Source: Endocalyx cinctus (taxonomy: Eukaryota; Ascomycota; Sordariomycetes; Amphisphaeriales; Apiosporaceae). Taken from it: DNA of 64,000 nucleotides. The notes beneath the pieces were generated by a model. The model made no database searches, was not told the origin of the DNA, and saw only the letters and a list, made by a program, of their open reading frames with translations. Made by a program: the position numbers and the translations under genes. This document shows, one piece after another, positions 43,924 through 54,521 of this stretch. Where the stretch lies: assembly GCA_001600455.1 (NCBI GenBank), contig BCKC01000004.1:434001-498000 (forward strand). The letters are read 5' to 3'. Numbering within the stretch: the first letter of the stretch is position 1; each line of letters starts with the position of its first letter.

Positions 43924-45255
43924 AAGATCACTGGTAGGAAGATGTCGTAATTAGAGGCCACGATAGTGATATAGTAAAACAAGTTTCGCGACGACTATTC
44001 ACATCGTCTAAATATTGGTTCTCGTCAAATTTCGGAGGTAATGCTGAGAAGATAACGAGGTTTGAATTTAAACTTGTAGCAATGCCACCCCTACCCTTTC
44101 TATACGCTACACTATCATGTATTTTCTGCGTAGCATTCTCTAGTTTCAGCTTCAATCATTTAAATTAAAATCCCATCTCCCATGGACCGATCAGCGGGGA
44201 TAAGACCATTCAGGATGCCGACACGGCACGTTACATGGCTGCATGGAAAGCGCTAAGCCACCTGCTGGGTATATAGTGTGCACGAAAGGAACAACGTTTA
44301 GGATCCTTCATGGCAAACAGTCATGAAGTCGCTAAAAATACAGTTTTTGTTGAAGACAAGCCTTCGTTTAAGGATTCCCTTCATTTGATACGACGATGAA
44401 CTGTTATAATTTACGAAACTAAAGAGGGATAAATGACACTATAGATGGTTAATTACAGCATAGTTTCTATCAAGAACGAAATGTGAGTTGTGAAATGAAG
44501 ATGCTACAAATTTGTATTGTAATTAATAATCTGACGACAATAATAAACGGCATGTTTCTAATACATACTCATCGTTAGAGACGAGTCAAGTATAATCGCA
44601 TGTCGGTAAAGTAATATGATAAATTGAGTCTTTGACAAGGTATCTCATTCACAACAGGGTATATCATCCCCCTGCCCCTTAAGACTTGGAACTGGGGTCA
44701 AAAAGGAACGCCCACTTTTTACCGAGCTTGGCATAATTTTCGGACCACATCTAGCATATTTCGAGAACTTTATATACTTGGATATATATACGAAATACGA
44801 TGCTTCAGTAACGTCTCCTTTTTATCAATATCTGCCGTCTGGAGCACTCGTGAGAATATCTTTTTTAGACAAATGCCATTTGGTATTTGTCTACTCCGTC
44901 CGCACCACGACGATCACTATGTTAGTGGTTAGTTCCGGAGCATTTTCGCTTTATCGATCTCGAAATGATAACTTCGAAACTCATACACCAACCATCCAAA
45001 TAATTGCTTTTGGCTGATAATTTGCATCATCTCGCTGACAAATGGAGTATCGCGATTTAGACGTACGTATAGGGCTGACTATGCACTAATTACGCTACTA
45101 GTTATATTACACTAATATAACGTGGGGGAGGGCGGTTCTAGGCTACTGTACAGAGTTATGACACGGTACAATTCCATGGTTTACCCCCTTTTCTTTTTCC
45201 CGCTCTAATTAGAGACATATTTTCGAATAACGGTTCTAGCTGGGTACATGCATAA
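43924..45255. other. Intergenic stretch
   Basis: No supported gene. The frame at 44778-45017 has no recognisable content. Confidence 0.4.
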
Positions 45256-45702
45256 TGTTACAAACCCGCCAATACGTCGGACAATACTGGCCTGCCTGGC
45301 TCTGTCTGATTGGTCGGTTCGTGGTGGGTCTTGATTTGAAGGTAACAATAGATCAAGAAGTCTTGTCAAGTAAGGTTCACGATGTTTGTAAAAGAGGTTT
45401 CAAGGTACTTTATACTATAGTAAGGGATAGTACTTAAATTAGAAGCTGAAGAGCTAAGGTAAAGACTAACTAAATACAATAGGAAATTCATCATTAAATA
45501 TTCGTAATTTTCTGGCATGTTGGTATGCCAAGACTGGTGATGATCTATGTGATCTATTGATCTAATAGATCACTCAGATCATTAGATCAATGGTCACGTG
45601 ACCAGGAACTTGGTTAGTAAGGTTCCTTAGTTATACTATTTGGTGACTAATCGAGTCAACATCCTAGGCCTGTTGAATGGGCCAACTTCTGATTTCGTAA
45701 CA
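45256..45702 (-). mobile_element. Solo LTR, 447 bp, TSD CATAA (copy 2, inverted)
   Basis: Begins TGTTACAAACCCGCC and ends ATTTCGTAACA, the reverse complement of the LTR at 33077-33523 with scattered substitutions. Flanked by CATAA at 45251-45255 and 45703-45707. It has the same length as copy 1 and an independent target duplication, so it is a separate insertion of the same family. Confidence 0.9.
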
Positions 45703-46410
45703 CATAACTTGATTTATACTTAAACCCCTATTTATTTTAAATAAATACTCTCACAAGCTGACAGGAAAACAACCTGACGAAACTTAATTTATTATATAAT
45801 CATTCATAATTTTGAGATAATACTTGAATGACTCGTGCGTGTAGCATTTTATACATACACGAAAAAAAAAAAAAAAAATACGTTTTTATCTTAGACAATC
45901 CAGTTTCGATTATTACTTATAAATTATAATTAGGAGATGGAACTTGGTCATCAATATTTGTCAAGTCTGTGTAATTAATATGTAATAGCCTTTTGAATTT
46001 ACTACAGCTATCGATGACGATGAGATGCGAGGGATCAGGTCTGGTTCCAGAAACCCAAGTGTTTAACGTTGGCAAGAAATACAAAACAAAACAAAACATA
46101 ATATTAACGATTAAACAGATAGGAAAACAAAGAAAGAGAGAAAGAAACAGAAAAAGTTACCCCGGACAATTCCCCATCTATGTTCCTCGCTACACAACCC
46201 CTCAGCATTCTACCAACTTCCCGTCGTATCTATTACTCTTGATACTCAACTACTTACTGATAACTCGCTGAGCGGGAATATTGTGGAGAGCCTTTGGTAA
46301 TTATTAGTGTATGTTCTCATCTAGTTCTAAAATATAGCAGTACTGAAAGATACTTACCCAGTAAACATACTTGCGCATTTTGTTTGTCGTATCCATGCAA
46401 ATTAGGGATC
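45703..46410. other. Intergenic stretch
   Basis: A poly-A run lies at about 45862-45878. No gene is supported until the precursor peptide. The final 60 bp contain a decayed extra repeat of the precursor (see findings). Confidence 0.4.
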
Positions 46411-46923
46411 CTAAGCAGATTCCTCCTCAGCGCGCTTATCGTATCCATATCCGTAAATTAGGGGAGCTGGGCCCTTTGATTTCTCCTCTTCGGAACGTTT
46501 ATCGTATCCATATCCGTAAATTAGGGGAGCNNNNNNNNNNNNNNNNNNNNNNNNNNNNNNNNNNNNNNNNNNNNNNNNNNNNNNNNNNNNNNNNNNNNNN
46601 NNNNNNNNNNNNNNNNNNNNNNNNNNNNNNCCATATCCGTAAATTAGGGGAGCTGGGCCCTTTGATTTCTCCTCTTCGGAACGTTTATCGTATCCATATC
46701 CGTAAATTAGGGGAGCTGGGCCCTTCGATTTCTCCTCTTCGGAACGTTTATCATAACCGTATCCGTAAATCAGAGGAGCCGGCCCCTTAGAAGCTTCTTC
46801 AGCACGCTCCTTGAAAACGTGCTCAGTCACCCCGTTGGCGGTTCCAACCGGATTATCGACCGGCGCGGCAGAGCCGTTGGCGGCGAGAAACGCCAGAATA
46901 GCGAGTTGAACAGAAGCCTTCAT
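46411..46923 (-). CDS. Secreted repeat precursor peptide (dikaritin-type RiPP)
   Basis: Minus strand, ATG at 46923. Residues 1-20 are a signal peptide (hydrophobic LAILAFLAA, likely cut near GSAA). A short leader follows, then near-identical 21-residue units, each with acidic SEEEK, then SKGPAPLIYGYGYD and the dibasic KR. Each KR is a site for the Golgi kexin protease, which would release peptides bearing the core. This is the plan of UstA/PhomA-type precursors of ustiloxin, phomopsin and asperipin, whose Tyr-containing cores are cyclised by UstYa oxidases. The core LIYGYGY has three Tyr and does not match those known to me. A 100-base N gap (46531-46630) splits the array, so the copy number is unknown: four is the minimum. 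An UstYa gene lies 1.9 kb away, divergently oriented. The final unit ends in KR, AEEESA and a stop. Confidence 0.85.
   Translation of the reverse strand: MKASVQLAILAFLAANGSAAPVDNPVGTANGVTEHVFKERAEEASKGPAPLIYGYGYDKRSEEEKSKGPAPLIYGYGYDKRSEEEKSKGPAPLIYGYXXXXXXXXXXXXXXXXXXXXXXXXXXXXXXXXXXAPLIYGYGYDKRSEEEKSKGPAPLIYGYGYDKRAEEESA
46436..46795 (-). repeat. 63 bp tandem repeat encoding core peptides, with gap
   Basis: Direct 63-base repeats, nearly identical at DNA level, encode the core units. From the flanking bases, the sequence missing in the 100 N must be 40 bases plus a multiple of 63, so 100 is a placeholder length. Confidence 0.85.
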
Positions 46924-46949
46924 GGTTGCTTTAAATTTGGGTGAGATAT

Positions 46950-46966
46950 ATATTTTTATAGGGGAA
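46950..46966 (-). promoter_or_regulatory. TATA-like element of the precursor gene
   Basis: The minus strand reads CCTATAAAAATATATATC about 27-45 bp upstream of the ATG. This is a strong core promoter sequence, in line with high expression of RiPP precursors. If it is the TATA box, the 5' UTR is very short. Confidence 0.4.
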
Positions 46967-48827
46967 TGATCTTCCTGATGTAGGATTCGCTTTGATGTTG
47001 TATTTTTTTGTCTGGTTGAAGAATTGGTTGATGAATGTGGTGTTCTGGGTTTCTGAGATTATGGCTTCTTTCGACGAGGGATCTGTGTCCTTTTATATTC
47101 ATCGCTCTCCATATTAACTCATTTCTCACCAACTTGATTTTTACTTGGATGTCGTGAATATGTTCCACGACATCCAATTTGCTAAGTTCCATCATATCTG
47201 TGCCCAACGTCTTGCCACTCCGGGTTAATGGAATGGGATGCTGACTACCTACACATCCGCTGATTTGATCCTTCCTACCGGACTCCACATCGCTCCAGCC
47301 ACCTTCGTCCAGTGTTTCGCGAAATCTGAATGAGAATATCCGATATTTTCGTCAGGGGCGATAAGAAAGGAATTGGCGGTGACCTCTTTAGTTTCACTAG
47401 AATAGAGTCATTCACGCTCTCCTCCACGGGCCTAGATGAGTCTTGTATCAAGGCGATGATAACGATCGACAAAAGACAGACGAAAATAAGTTATATCAAG
47501 GATCGTAGTTTAGGATATTTGCGCTTGTATAAACCGTAACGATGGTACTACTCGAGATCTAACTTGGTGTGTCCCGGTTAGTTAGACAGTAAATCCTACA
47601 AAGCCTCGTTTGTATGTTGCATTTCTTATTAGGGGTTTACCCCTGAGTTTGTCCAAGTTACTGATCCGAGGAAAAAAGACTATTTGAACTTAGCGCACGA
47701 TTAATAAAAAGCTCTGAGAGCCTCTTTTACTGCTACGGTTAAGGTAACAGTCAGCACGCAGCATAAATAACGCATACAGTATTTTATATAGTGATTGAAT
47801 CACCATTCGCAATAAATGGGATTGTAACTAGTGCAGAGTAAATAGTGGGTTGCTGAATCTGAGTGCGTGAGATCGTATCAACGAGTGGACGGCTAGAGTG
47901 GTATAATGTGGTACAGCTCTGCAAAATGAAATTCTTTTGTGGGCTGCATACCTCACTCCTATGACAGCTGCGTGAAGACTAATTATGATTAGAGTAATAT
48001 ACAATATATGATTTTAGACATGTCCTCCCGAACTGAAATAGATGGGTTGATCCTTCGTGCGATTTCGAATATTAAGACTGATGAAAGTTAACATTGATCA
48101 TATTACACGAATAATTTAGTACACACATAGCTTCATTGTAAAATATAGCATGCATATGCAAAAAGTGGCAATGGTTCTAGTGCAAATCCCTCATCATTGC
48201 ATAGAGGTTTCATAAAGGAAGAAATTCCGCGATTTAAGACTCATAACCAGCCTGGTTTGCTCCACTTCCCCTACTCTCCCAATCCCTAGCCCCTACTCCT
48301 GATGTCTTACTAGCATGTATCTATACACTTTTACCAACATCAGATCATCCCATATTTCTGGATGTCTAGATTACGCTCCAATTTTACTCAAGCTTACAAA
48401 CCAAGCTTGTTATCAAACCAACGAACCTTATTATCTAACCAGTAAATAGGGTTATGAAGACACCCTAAAATATCTTAATTCTGGCCTCACCTCGACTAGG
48501 CCATCGGATGGGCCCCTGACAGGACCCTTAATTAGAAGTTTCTGCACCAGCTATCAGAGTGATGAATATAGATTCTCATCTTTGGTTAGACTATCGTAGA
48601 TCAACAGCAGATACGTCCTAGACCATTCTCATTCATCGTACCGGCCTAACTGAGTCCGATATAACAAAAACAGAAATTCTTGAAAATGTTGTGACTAGGA
48701 TTTTACATTTTAATATACATCTATTCGTCACTCACTCTTTTAAACGACATTTTTCTCTCCTTTCTATTCTAGCCCAACTATTTTCTGTGAAATAACCTTG
48801 CTCGTCTCACACTTTTTATCTCGAATT
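46967..48827. other. Divergent intergenic region between precursor and UstYa gene
   Basis: About 1.9 kb shared by the two divergent core genes of the cluster and thus likely to hold their promoters. Open frames at 46956-47288 and 47330-47539 have no recognisable domain. No further gene is supported. Confidence 0.45.
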
Positions 48828-49984
48828 ATGGTTGACAGTATCAAATCAACATTCTCAAACTTCTCTAAAGTCTTGCTCAATATTCCATCAACCGCATTAT
48901 CATCCTTGAAGTTGTCTAAAATGAACCCATCATCTTCAGTTTGGCCTCAGTATGACAAAGTGGAAGAAGAGGACTTCTCGGATTCCAAGGAGGCGCTTTT
49001 AGAAGCGGAAATTTCCAGCAAGTTACCTCCACCCAAGAAGACAAGTCGATGGTTAAAGATTGCCGTCTTTTCTTCCTTTGCGTTGAACCTTTTCCTATTC
49101 TTGCTAGTGGTGACAAAGTCTTGGAACCGTTTTACGCAGAAGGATGTGTTTCAGCAGGTGTATAGTAAGTACAGTACTATTCAAGAACTCTTCGTGATTA
49201 TATGACAAGAGGGGCTAACAGACGCAAACAAAAGCGCCCTTGGAGGATGTCATTGAATACGTCAACATCAACTTCGACAACCCTATTCCTAAGATAGACG
49301 ACGACTTCGCCGGGCCTCCGACTCCTGAGCGTAACGATAGATGGAAAAATCTCCATTACGTGGGAGATTCCCGTTTATCTAAGGAACAGGCCTCTAAGAT
49401 TCATAACAAGACCGCTGCTGCTCAACCGAATTCTGATCATGATTATCCTATCGTCTTGACCGTATTCCACGATCTACACTGCCTGGTAAGTCTTGATTTG
49501 TCACTTGGGCGTTTCGGCTAAAATGGCTGTTGCTAATAAATATTATCAAGGACGCAATCCGACTCACTCTTGGCTATTTAAGAGATGATAGCAGATGGAA
49601 TGCCACCTACAACCCTTATACTGAGCCATGGCCCGATAATTTTGAAGACGGACTGTACAGCTCCGCACATGCCCATCACTGCTTGAATTCGATTCGCCAA
49701 TCTCTGCAATGCTTTTCAGACGTTACTCCACAAGTTTTTCAGTACCACCCGTCGAGAAATTTAGTCATTAGCAGCTTTGATGTTATGCATACATGTCGAA
49801 ACTTTGACGCGGTTCGTTTTTCCCCGTTTACGCATAAACTAATGCATACGATGTAATAATTTACTAACACTTGACAAATTAGATTCACGACTGGGCACTC
49901 AAAAATGCTTATGCGGGACAATTCAATTTCACTGGATGGAGAGATGAACAGGGTATCTGCGGAGTTGATAACTGTGAGACTTGA
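48828..49984 (+). CDS. UstYa-family (DUF3328) oxidase
   Basis: Four exons join in frame: 48828-49157, 49222-49485, 49551-49811 and 49883-49984, about 318 residues. A cytosolic N-terminus of about 80 residues precedes one transmembrane helix (IAVFSSFALNLFLFLLVV). The luminal domain contains the two family signatures: HDLHCL, ending exon two, and HAHHCLNSIRQ in exon three (HxxHC motifs thought to bind metal). The segment AIHDWALKNA and a final Cys-containing tail follow, as usual in the family. UstYa proteins catalyse oxidative cyclisation of Tyr-containing RiPP cores in the secretory route. The alternative start 30 bases upstream is less likely, and Met at codon 35 or so is another possibility. 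All introns are GT-AG with phase zero. Confidence 0.88.
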
Positions 49985-52900
49985 AACTATTTAACCCGTG
50001 ATAATACTCCTTGGAATCTATATGTGAATTAGCGGCGGGCTCGCAAATCTTCGTTTATTCAAGAGTTTAGATATCAAGTTGAAATACTGAGGTGTACCTA
50101 ATATTAGATCATGCTAAGGTATCTAACGGTTTATTTTAAGATGCTTCCATCAGTACTACCATAGATCTAGTTAATGTTGCTTTTTCAATCCGATCCTTTA
50201 TACTTTAAATTGTCTAGTATTGCTCTGTACGTCATCAAGTCGGAGATATAGGGGAAATAATTAAGTCATTTCATATGTACAAGACAATTAGCTAACATGA
50301 TGCAAGCATGTGGTAAAGACCCTAGGGATCTATCCATGGATACTGCTTTACTACTTCACGTGACATATATCTAGTGTCGGGTATACCTCGACTAGGGTTA
50401 TGATCTGGGGAACATTACAGCGTAATACCCTGACATCGATCAATATGGTGTACACTACATACAGCTTTATGTATGACCTAGGAGCGCCCTAGTTGACTAG
50501 TTGCCACATTAGAAAGATAATGGAAGACTTCTTAGTGCTTTTCACGTTTTCGAAGAGCAGAATGGAGACGGTACAGATAAAAATTTAATGAACTATATAA
50601 CTACCGAGAAATTTATAAAAGCTTATACATACCTTAGTCACGATGCCACGAATCATACAGCGTCGCACTTGAATAGTGCACACTAGTATACGTTGTAGTG
50701 TTCATGCAACAGACTTGTAGCGTACTCAGCAAGACAGACATCTAGCTGGAGGATCTTGTTCCCGCAGCCCCCACCCCTACAAGAAATGCCTACCAGGTAT
50801 CATTACTACCCGCCGTCAGTGTAGATTTGTTGCCTTCACTGATAAAATACAATTGTATTGTACACGGCTCCCGAAATAATAAGAATTGAAAAAGTAGTGC
50901 ACATACGAATACTGAATGCTGGACACACTTTGTACAAGTTAAACTACACTACTTCTAACAAAGGGATTAGTTAAACCTCCTTTAAACAAGCCACAATCAA
51001 GTCACAATATGAAAAGCACTGTTTTGAGCTATAGCAGTGTACGTTAAATGACACTAGTGTTAAAATAACTGTTTTAACGGCGCGACAACATTTTTTGTCA
51101 ATGGAAGTCTCCTGGATGGCACCTATTATAAAATATTGTATAAAAAACCAGCGCAAAAGGGGTGCCGAATTTCTCGGGGATAAAAACAAATCTATATGTA
51201 TTCTCAGTAGAGATAAAACTATAATATAATAGGTTCTTTCGGAAACCAACGTAACCTAATCTAATATCCGCCCAGGGAGGTTGCCCTTTCTCGTACAAGC
51301 TAAAAAGTAGGGTGGTAAAGAAAATATGATTCTTGAGTTTTTGGACTTGACTCGAGCAAACCTAGCCCTAGGTACAGTTCAGTTTAAGTACAATCTTAAC
51401 TCTATTTAAGCTTCATAATATGTTGATAATAATAGATATTATTAGTATAGATCGGGATCTGAATCTAGATACTTCAACGCTCAATTACTGTACAATTACA
51501 TATCACGATTTTAAGAACAAATCAAACCTGTTAAACTAAATTACTCACCGAATAGAATATGGGACATTAAGGCTATATATTCAAGTTTACATGATCTTTT
51601 GTAAACTTTATTAATCTGATGAAGGATGACTGAGTTCAGTGCTATAATTATCTGTAAGGTGAGACGATGTTTTTGTAGCAATACGGTTAAAATATACTAT
51701 AACCTGATTTATCTAGGACTATTTTTACACATTACCACCGGTACATGTTCATCTGAGGAACATCTTGAAATATGAGATAGTCAGAGTTTACACAAGTGTC
51801 CCAGCCAGCAGAGGGCTCAAACTAGTCTGTTATACCACTTCGACCGATCCCACTTGTTATCACAAATCCCTCGCTACTTTTGCTCAGGCGCGGATTAGGC
51901 TGGCTTAAGCGCGACTCAGGTCAACTCAGTCCTGACCAGGTCTGCTTAAGATGTTTAAGATAGCTCAAGCTCATATTAGCAATGACCAGGTATGCTTATT
52001 ATGGCTCAATTTCCTCGCTGCGATATCGGAATCGTAGTAAGTGATGAACAAGTGCTTCCGAAGTCTATGAGCGTTACAAGCTATGTTCTGATGAGTTTTG
52101 GTCTGACTACGTTAGATATACTTCATCAATTCTATCAATATTTTCCTCGTGATTTCTCATAATAGGACAACGTAAAAAAAAGTTTATTCGTTAAGGCCAA
52201 GGAGAGAGGGGAAGGACAAGAACTCTTCGTAAAGCACACTCGGCCTTCTGCCATGCTCTCTCCGTGATACGTATTAGCCTCTCCTGTGGTTTAGCTTGAA
52301 CCAAGTTCCTCGCTCATGGAAAGCCCCTTGCCTCAAAAGGGGATCTGAATAGTACAATGCGTCCTAATAGAACCGGATAGTTAGCGCCAAAGGATTCACC
52401 ATACCGATTGCCCAGAGGTATATACAATTAGGGTCGTTGCTGGTGTGATGTTGCAGGGGTAAAAGTGGAGTAATATTGCAAGATAGGGACCTATATTATG
52501 GCCAGAAAGCGGTGTTTGGAAATAGTGTTAGCTAGTATTATTGCAACTTACTTTCAGCATTATCAGTAGTGCTAATGGTGACCAGAACTATGTTACAGAA
52601 TAAGAAGTTGACTCATTCAATAGAAGGCATAAAGGCACAGATTTAGTACAAGTAAAAAAGGAAGATGGTAATGTCACGACATGGTATGTTTCGTGCTAAT
52701 TAGACAGCATTGGAATTTGTGGTCGAACAGTGTTACTTCAATCTCCTTATTCTGAAGTCAGGCAAATGGCCTGTTCAAAGTTTTAAACAAGTCGTGCGGC
52801 CAATCCTCGGCAAGTGTTATCATGTCGAAGCGTTACAACAGGGCTCAGAGCGTCAGATCCTTACAGTACATAGTTAGTGTACTTCCATTTTTGCATGATA

Positions 52901-53512
52901 CAGGTAACTTCATGTGTTGGTATGCATGTTAGTAGGTCCCTTCTTATCCCGCAGACGGATCGCCTATTTTATCCTACAATTGGAGAAATGAGTAATATGA
53001 ATATGTAGTTCCTTTTTTGTTGTTCTATCATCATTGGTCGATTGCCTCGTCGCCCGGGCTGCCTACCAGGCTTGTCTACCTATGCGCACACGTACTAAAG
53101 AGGTAACCGTCTATCTTTTCTCATAATATACCTCCTTTGTTATATGCAGGTATATTAAGTCAGGTGTGATTGTCCTCCACCAACTAGAGCTCTAAAAGCT
53201 GGGGCCGATATTTCCATGGGTGTATGCAGACGTACCTAGAAGTGATTACAGAGAAAATAACATATCTTGTCGCAGCATTATCGGCGCATTATGATATCCA
53301 ACGCGAGAGCCAACCTCAGAACGGACCTGGGGCAAACATAGTGTGACATCGCTTGAGAAGACCACCTTTGAACAGCTCTTCATAAATATCCATAAAACCC
53401 CCGCCCCCCACTTCATCTGACCTACTGAATTATCTTGTAAGTAAAAGCGCAGCACGGAAACTTTACCTCTATTTTACTCATCAAAGACCACGGAAGCAGT
53501 CCAGCAATCACA
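49985..53512. other. Long gene-poor stretch
   Basis: About 3.5 kb with no supported gene. Open frames (for example 50971-51298 minus and 53246-53455 minus) show no domain and are AT-rich. At 51895-52005 the words GACCAGGT and TGCTTA recur a few times without forming a clear repeat. Some of this may be decayed transposon sequence. Confidence 0.4.
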
Positions 53513-54521
53513 ATGATAAAGCCAATTCGCTTATGGTTGACACGTGAGTTCCTCTTTATTGTACTAATATTCTTCGATCACACTGACTGATCACGAAATA
53601 GCTTCCGGTCCAAACTCTTGGAAAGTAAATAGACACTAATATATATTTCTATATATAAGAAGACATGGAATTGGGGAAGTTAACTATGTTTATTGAATAG
53701 GTCGTTCTTATCCTCGAAGAGCTTCAAGTGCCATATGAAATCATCTCCTTCAAGTTTGATGACGTCAAGAAGGAGCCATTCATTAACATCAACCCGAACG
53801 GTCGTGTTCCTGGTGAGTAGTGTCTGTCTACTACATTTCATCTGCCTTTACCCCACTAATCATTTTCTCAATCAGCAATCGAGGACCCAATACTGGCCTG
53901 ACGCTTTGGGAGTCCGGCGCTATCGTCACCTACCTGATCGAGCAATATAACCCCAATCGCTTACTGACCTACGATACCGTTAATAAAAAACACCTTCTAA
54001 ACCAATGGCTTCATTTCCAAATGAGCGGTCAGGGCCCTTACTACGGTATTGCTGGCTGGTGAGTATCCTCAATTCACACCTTAAATACCAACTTTTACTG
54101 ACCCTACTATTCACCGATCAGGTTTAATGTATTGCATTCCGAGAAGCTCCCCTCCGCAATCGAACGGCACAACGAACAAGTCCACCGCGTTCTCGGCGTT
54201 CTTGATAAGTGGCTTGAAGGGAAGGAGTGTCTTGTAGGCGACAAGATCACGTATGCCGATTTGTCCTGGCTGCCGTGGAACGACAGGCTTGACAGGGTCC
54301 TAGTAGTTCCAAAGGATGAAATATTTGCTCCATACCCCAGTCTCAAAGCCTGGCACGAGCGCATGGCGTCCAGACCGGCTTGGAAGAAGGCCATGGAGAC
54401 GCGCAGCCATCTTATGGATGAGCAGGGTCTGAGCTGGGCAGGAAGACCAAAGCATATCAATCCTCATACCGAATACGAAGCTATGATAGCGGCTGGCGAG
54501 GACACTAGCTCCAAGACTTAG
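53513..54521 (+). CDS. Glutathione S-transferase, Ure2-like, with frameshift
   Basis: Blocks 53513-53543, 53602-53624, 53701-53812, 53876-54058 and 54122-54521. The N-terminal thioredoxin-fold half has TPSGPNSWKVVLILEELQVP, PFININPNGRVPAIEDP and LTLWESGAIVTYLIEQY, the glutathione-binding segments of Ure2-like enzymes. The C-terminal helical half has KHLLNQWLHFQMSGQGPYYG and VGDKITYADLSWLPW. About 245 residues result if the frame is kept. In block four the frame shifts between AIEDP and NTGLTLW at a CCC run (53886-53888), where one more C would restore family sequence. The gene would conjugate glutathione to electrophilic metabolites or detoxify them in the cytosol, a common role in metabolite clusters. 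It may be inactive or misassembled. Confidence 0.8.

Noticed and set aside
45255..45437. 60-codon open frame
   Set aside because: Part of the inverted solo LTR.
46371..46790. Plus-strand frame with HIRKLGE repeats
   Set aside because: Shadow of the precursor peptide repeats on the other strand; no signal peptide or processing sites.
46956..47288. 110-codon frame upstream of the precursor
   Set aside because: No domain or coding-like pattern; more likely promoter or leader of the precursor gene.
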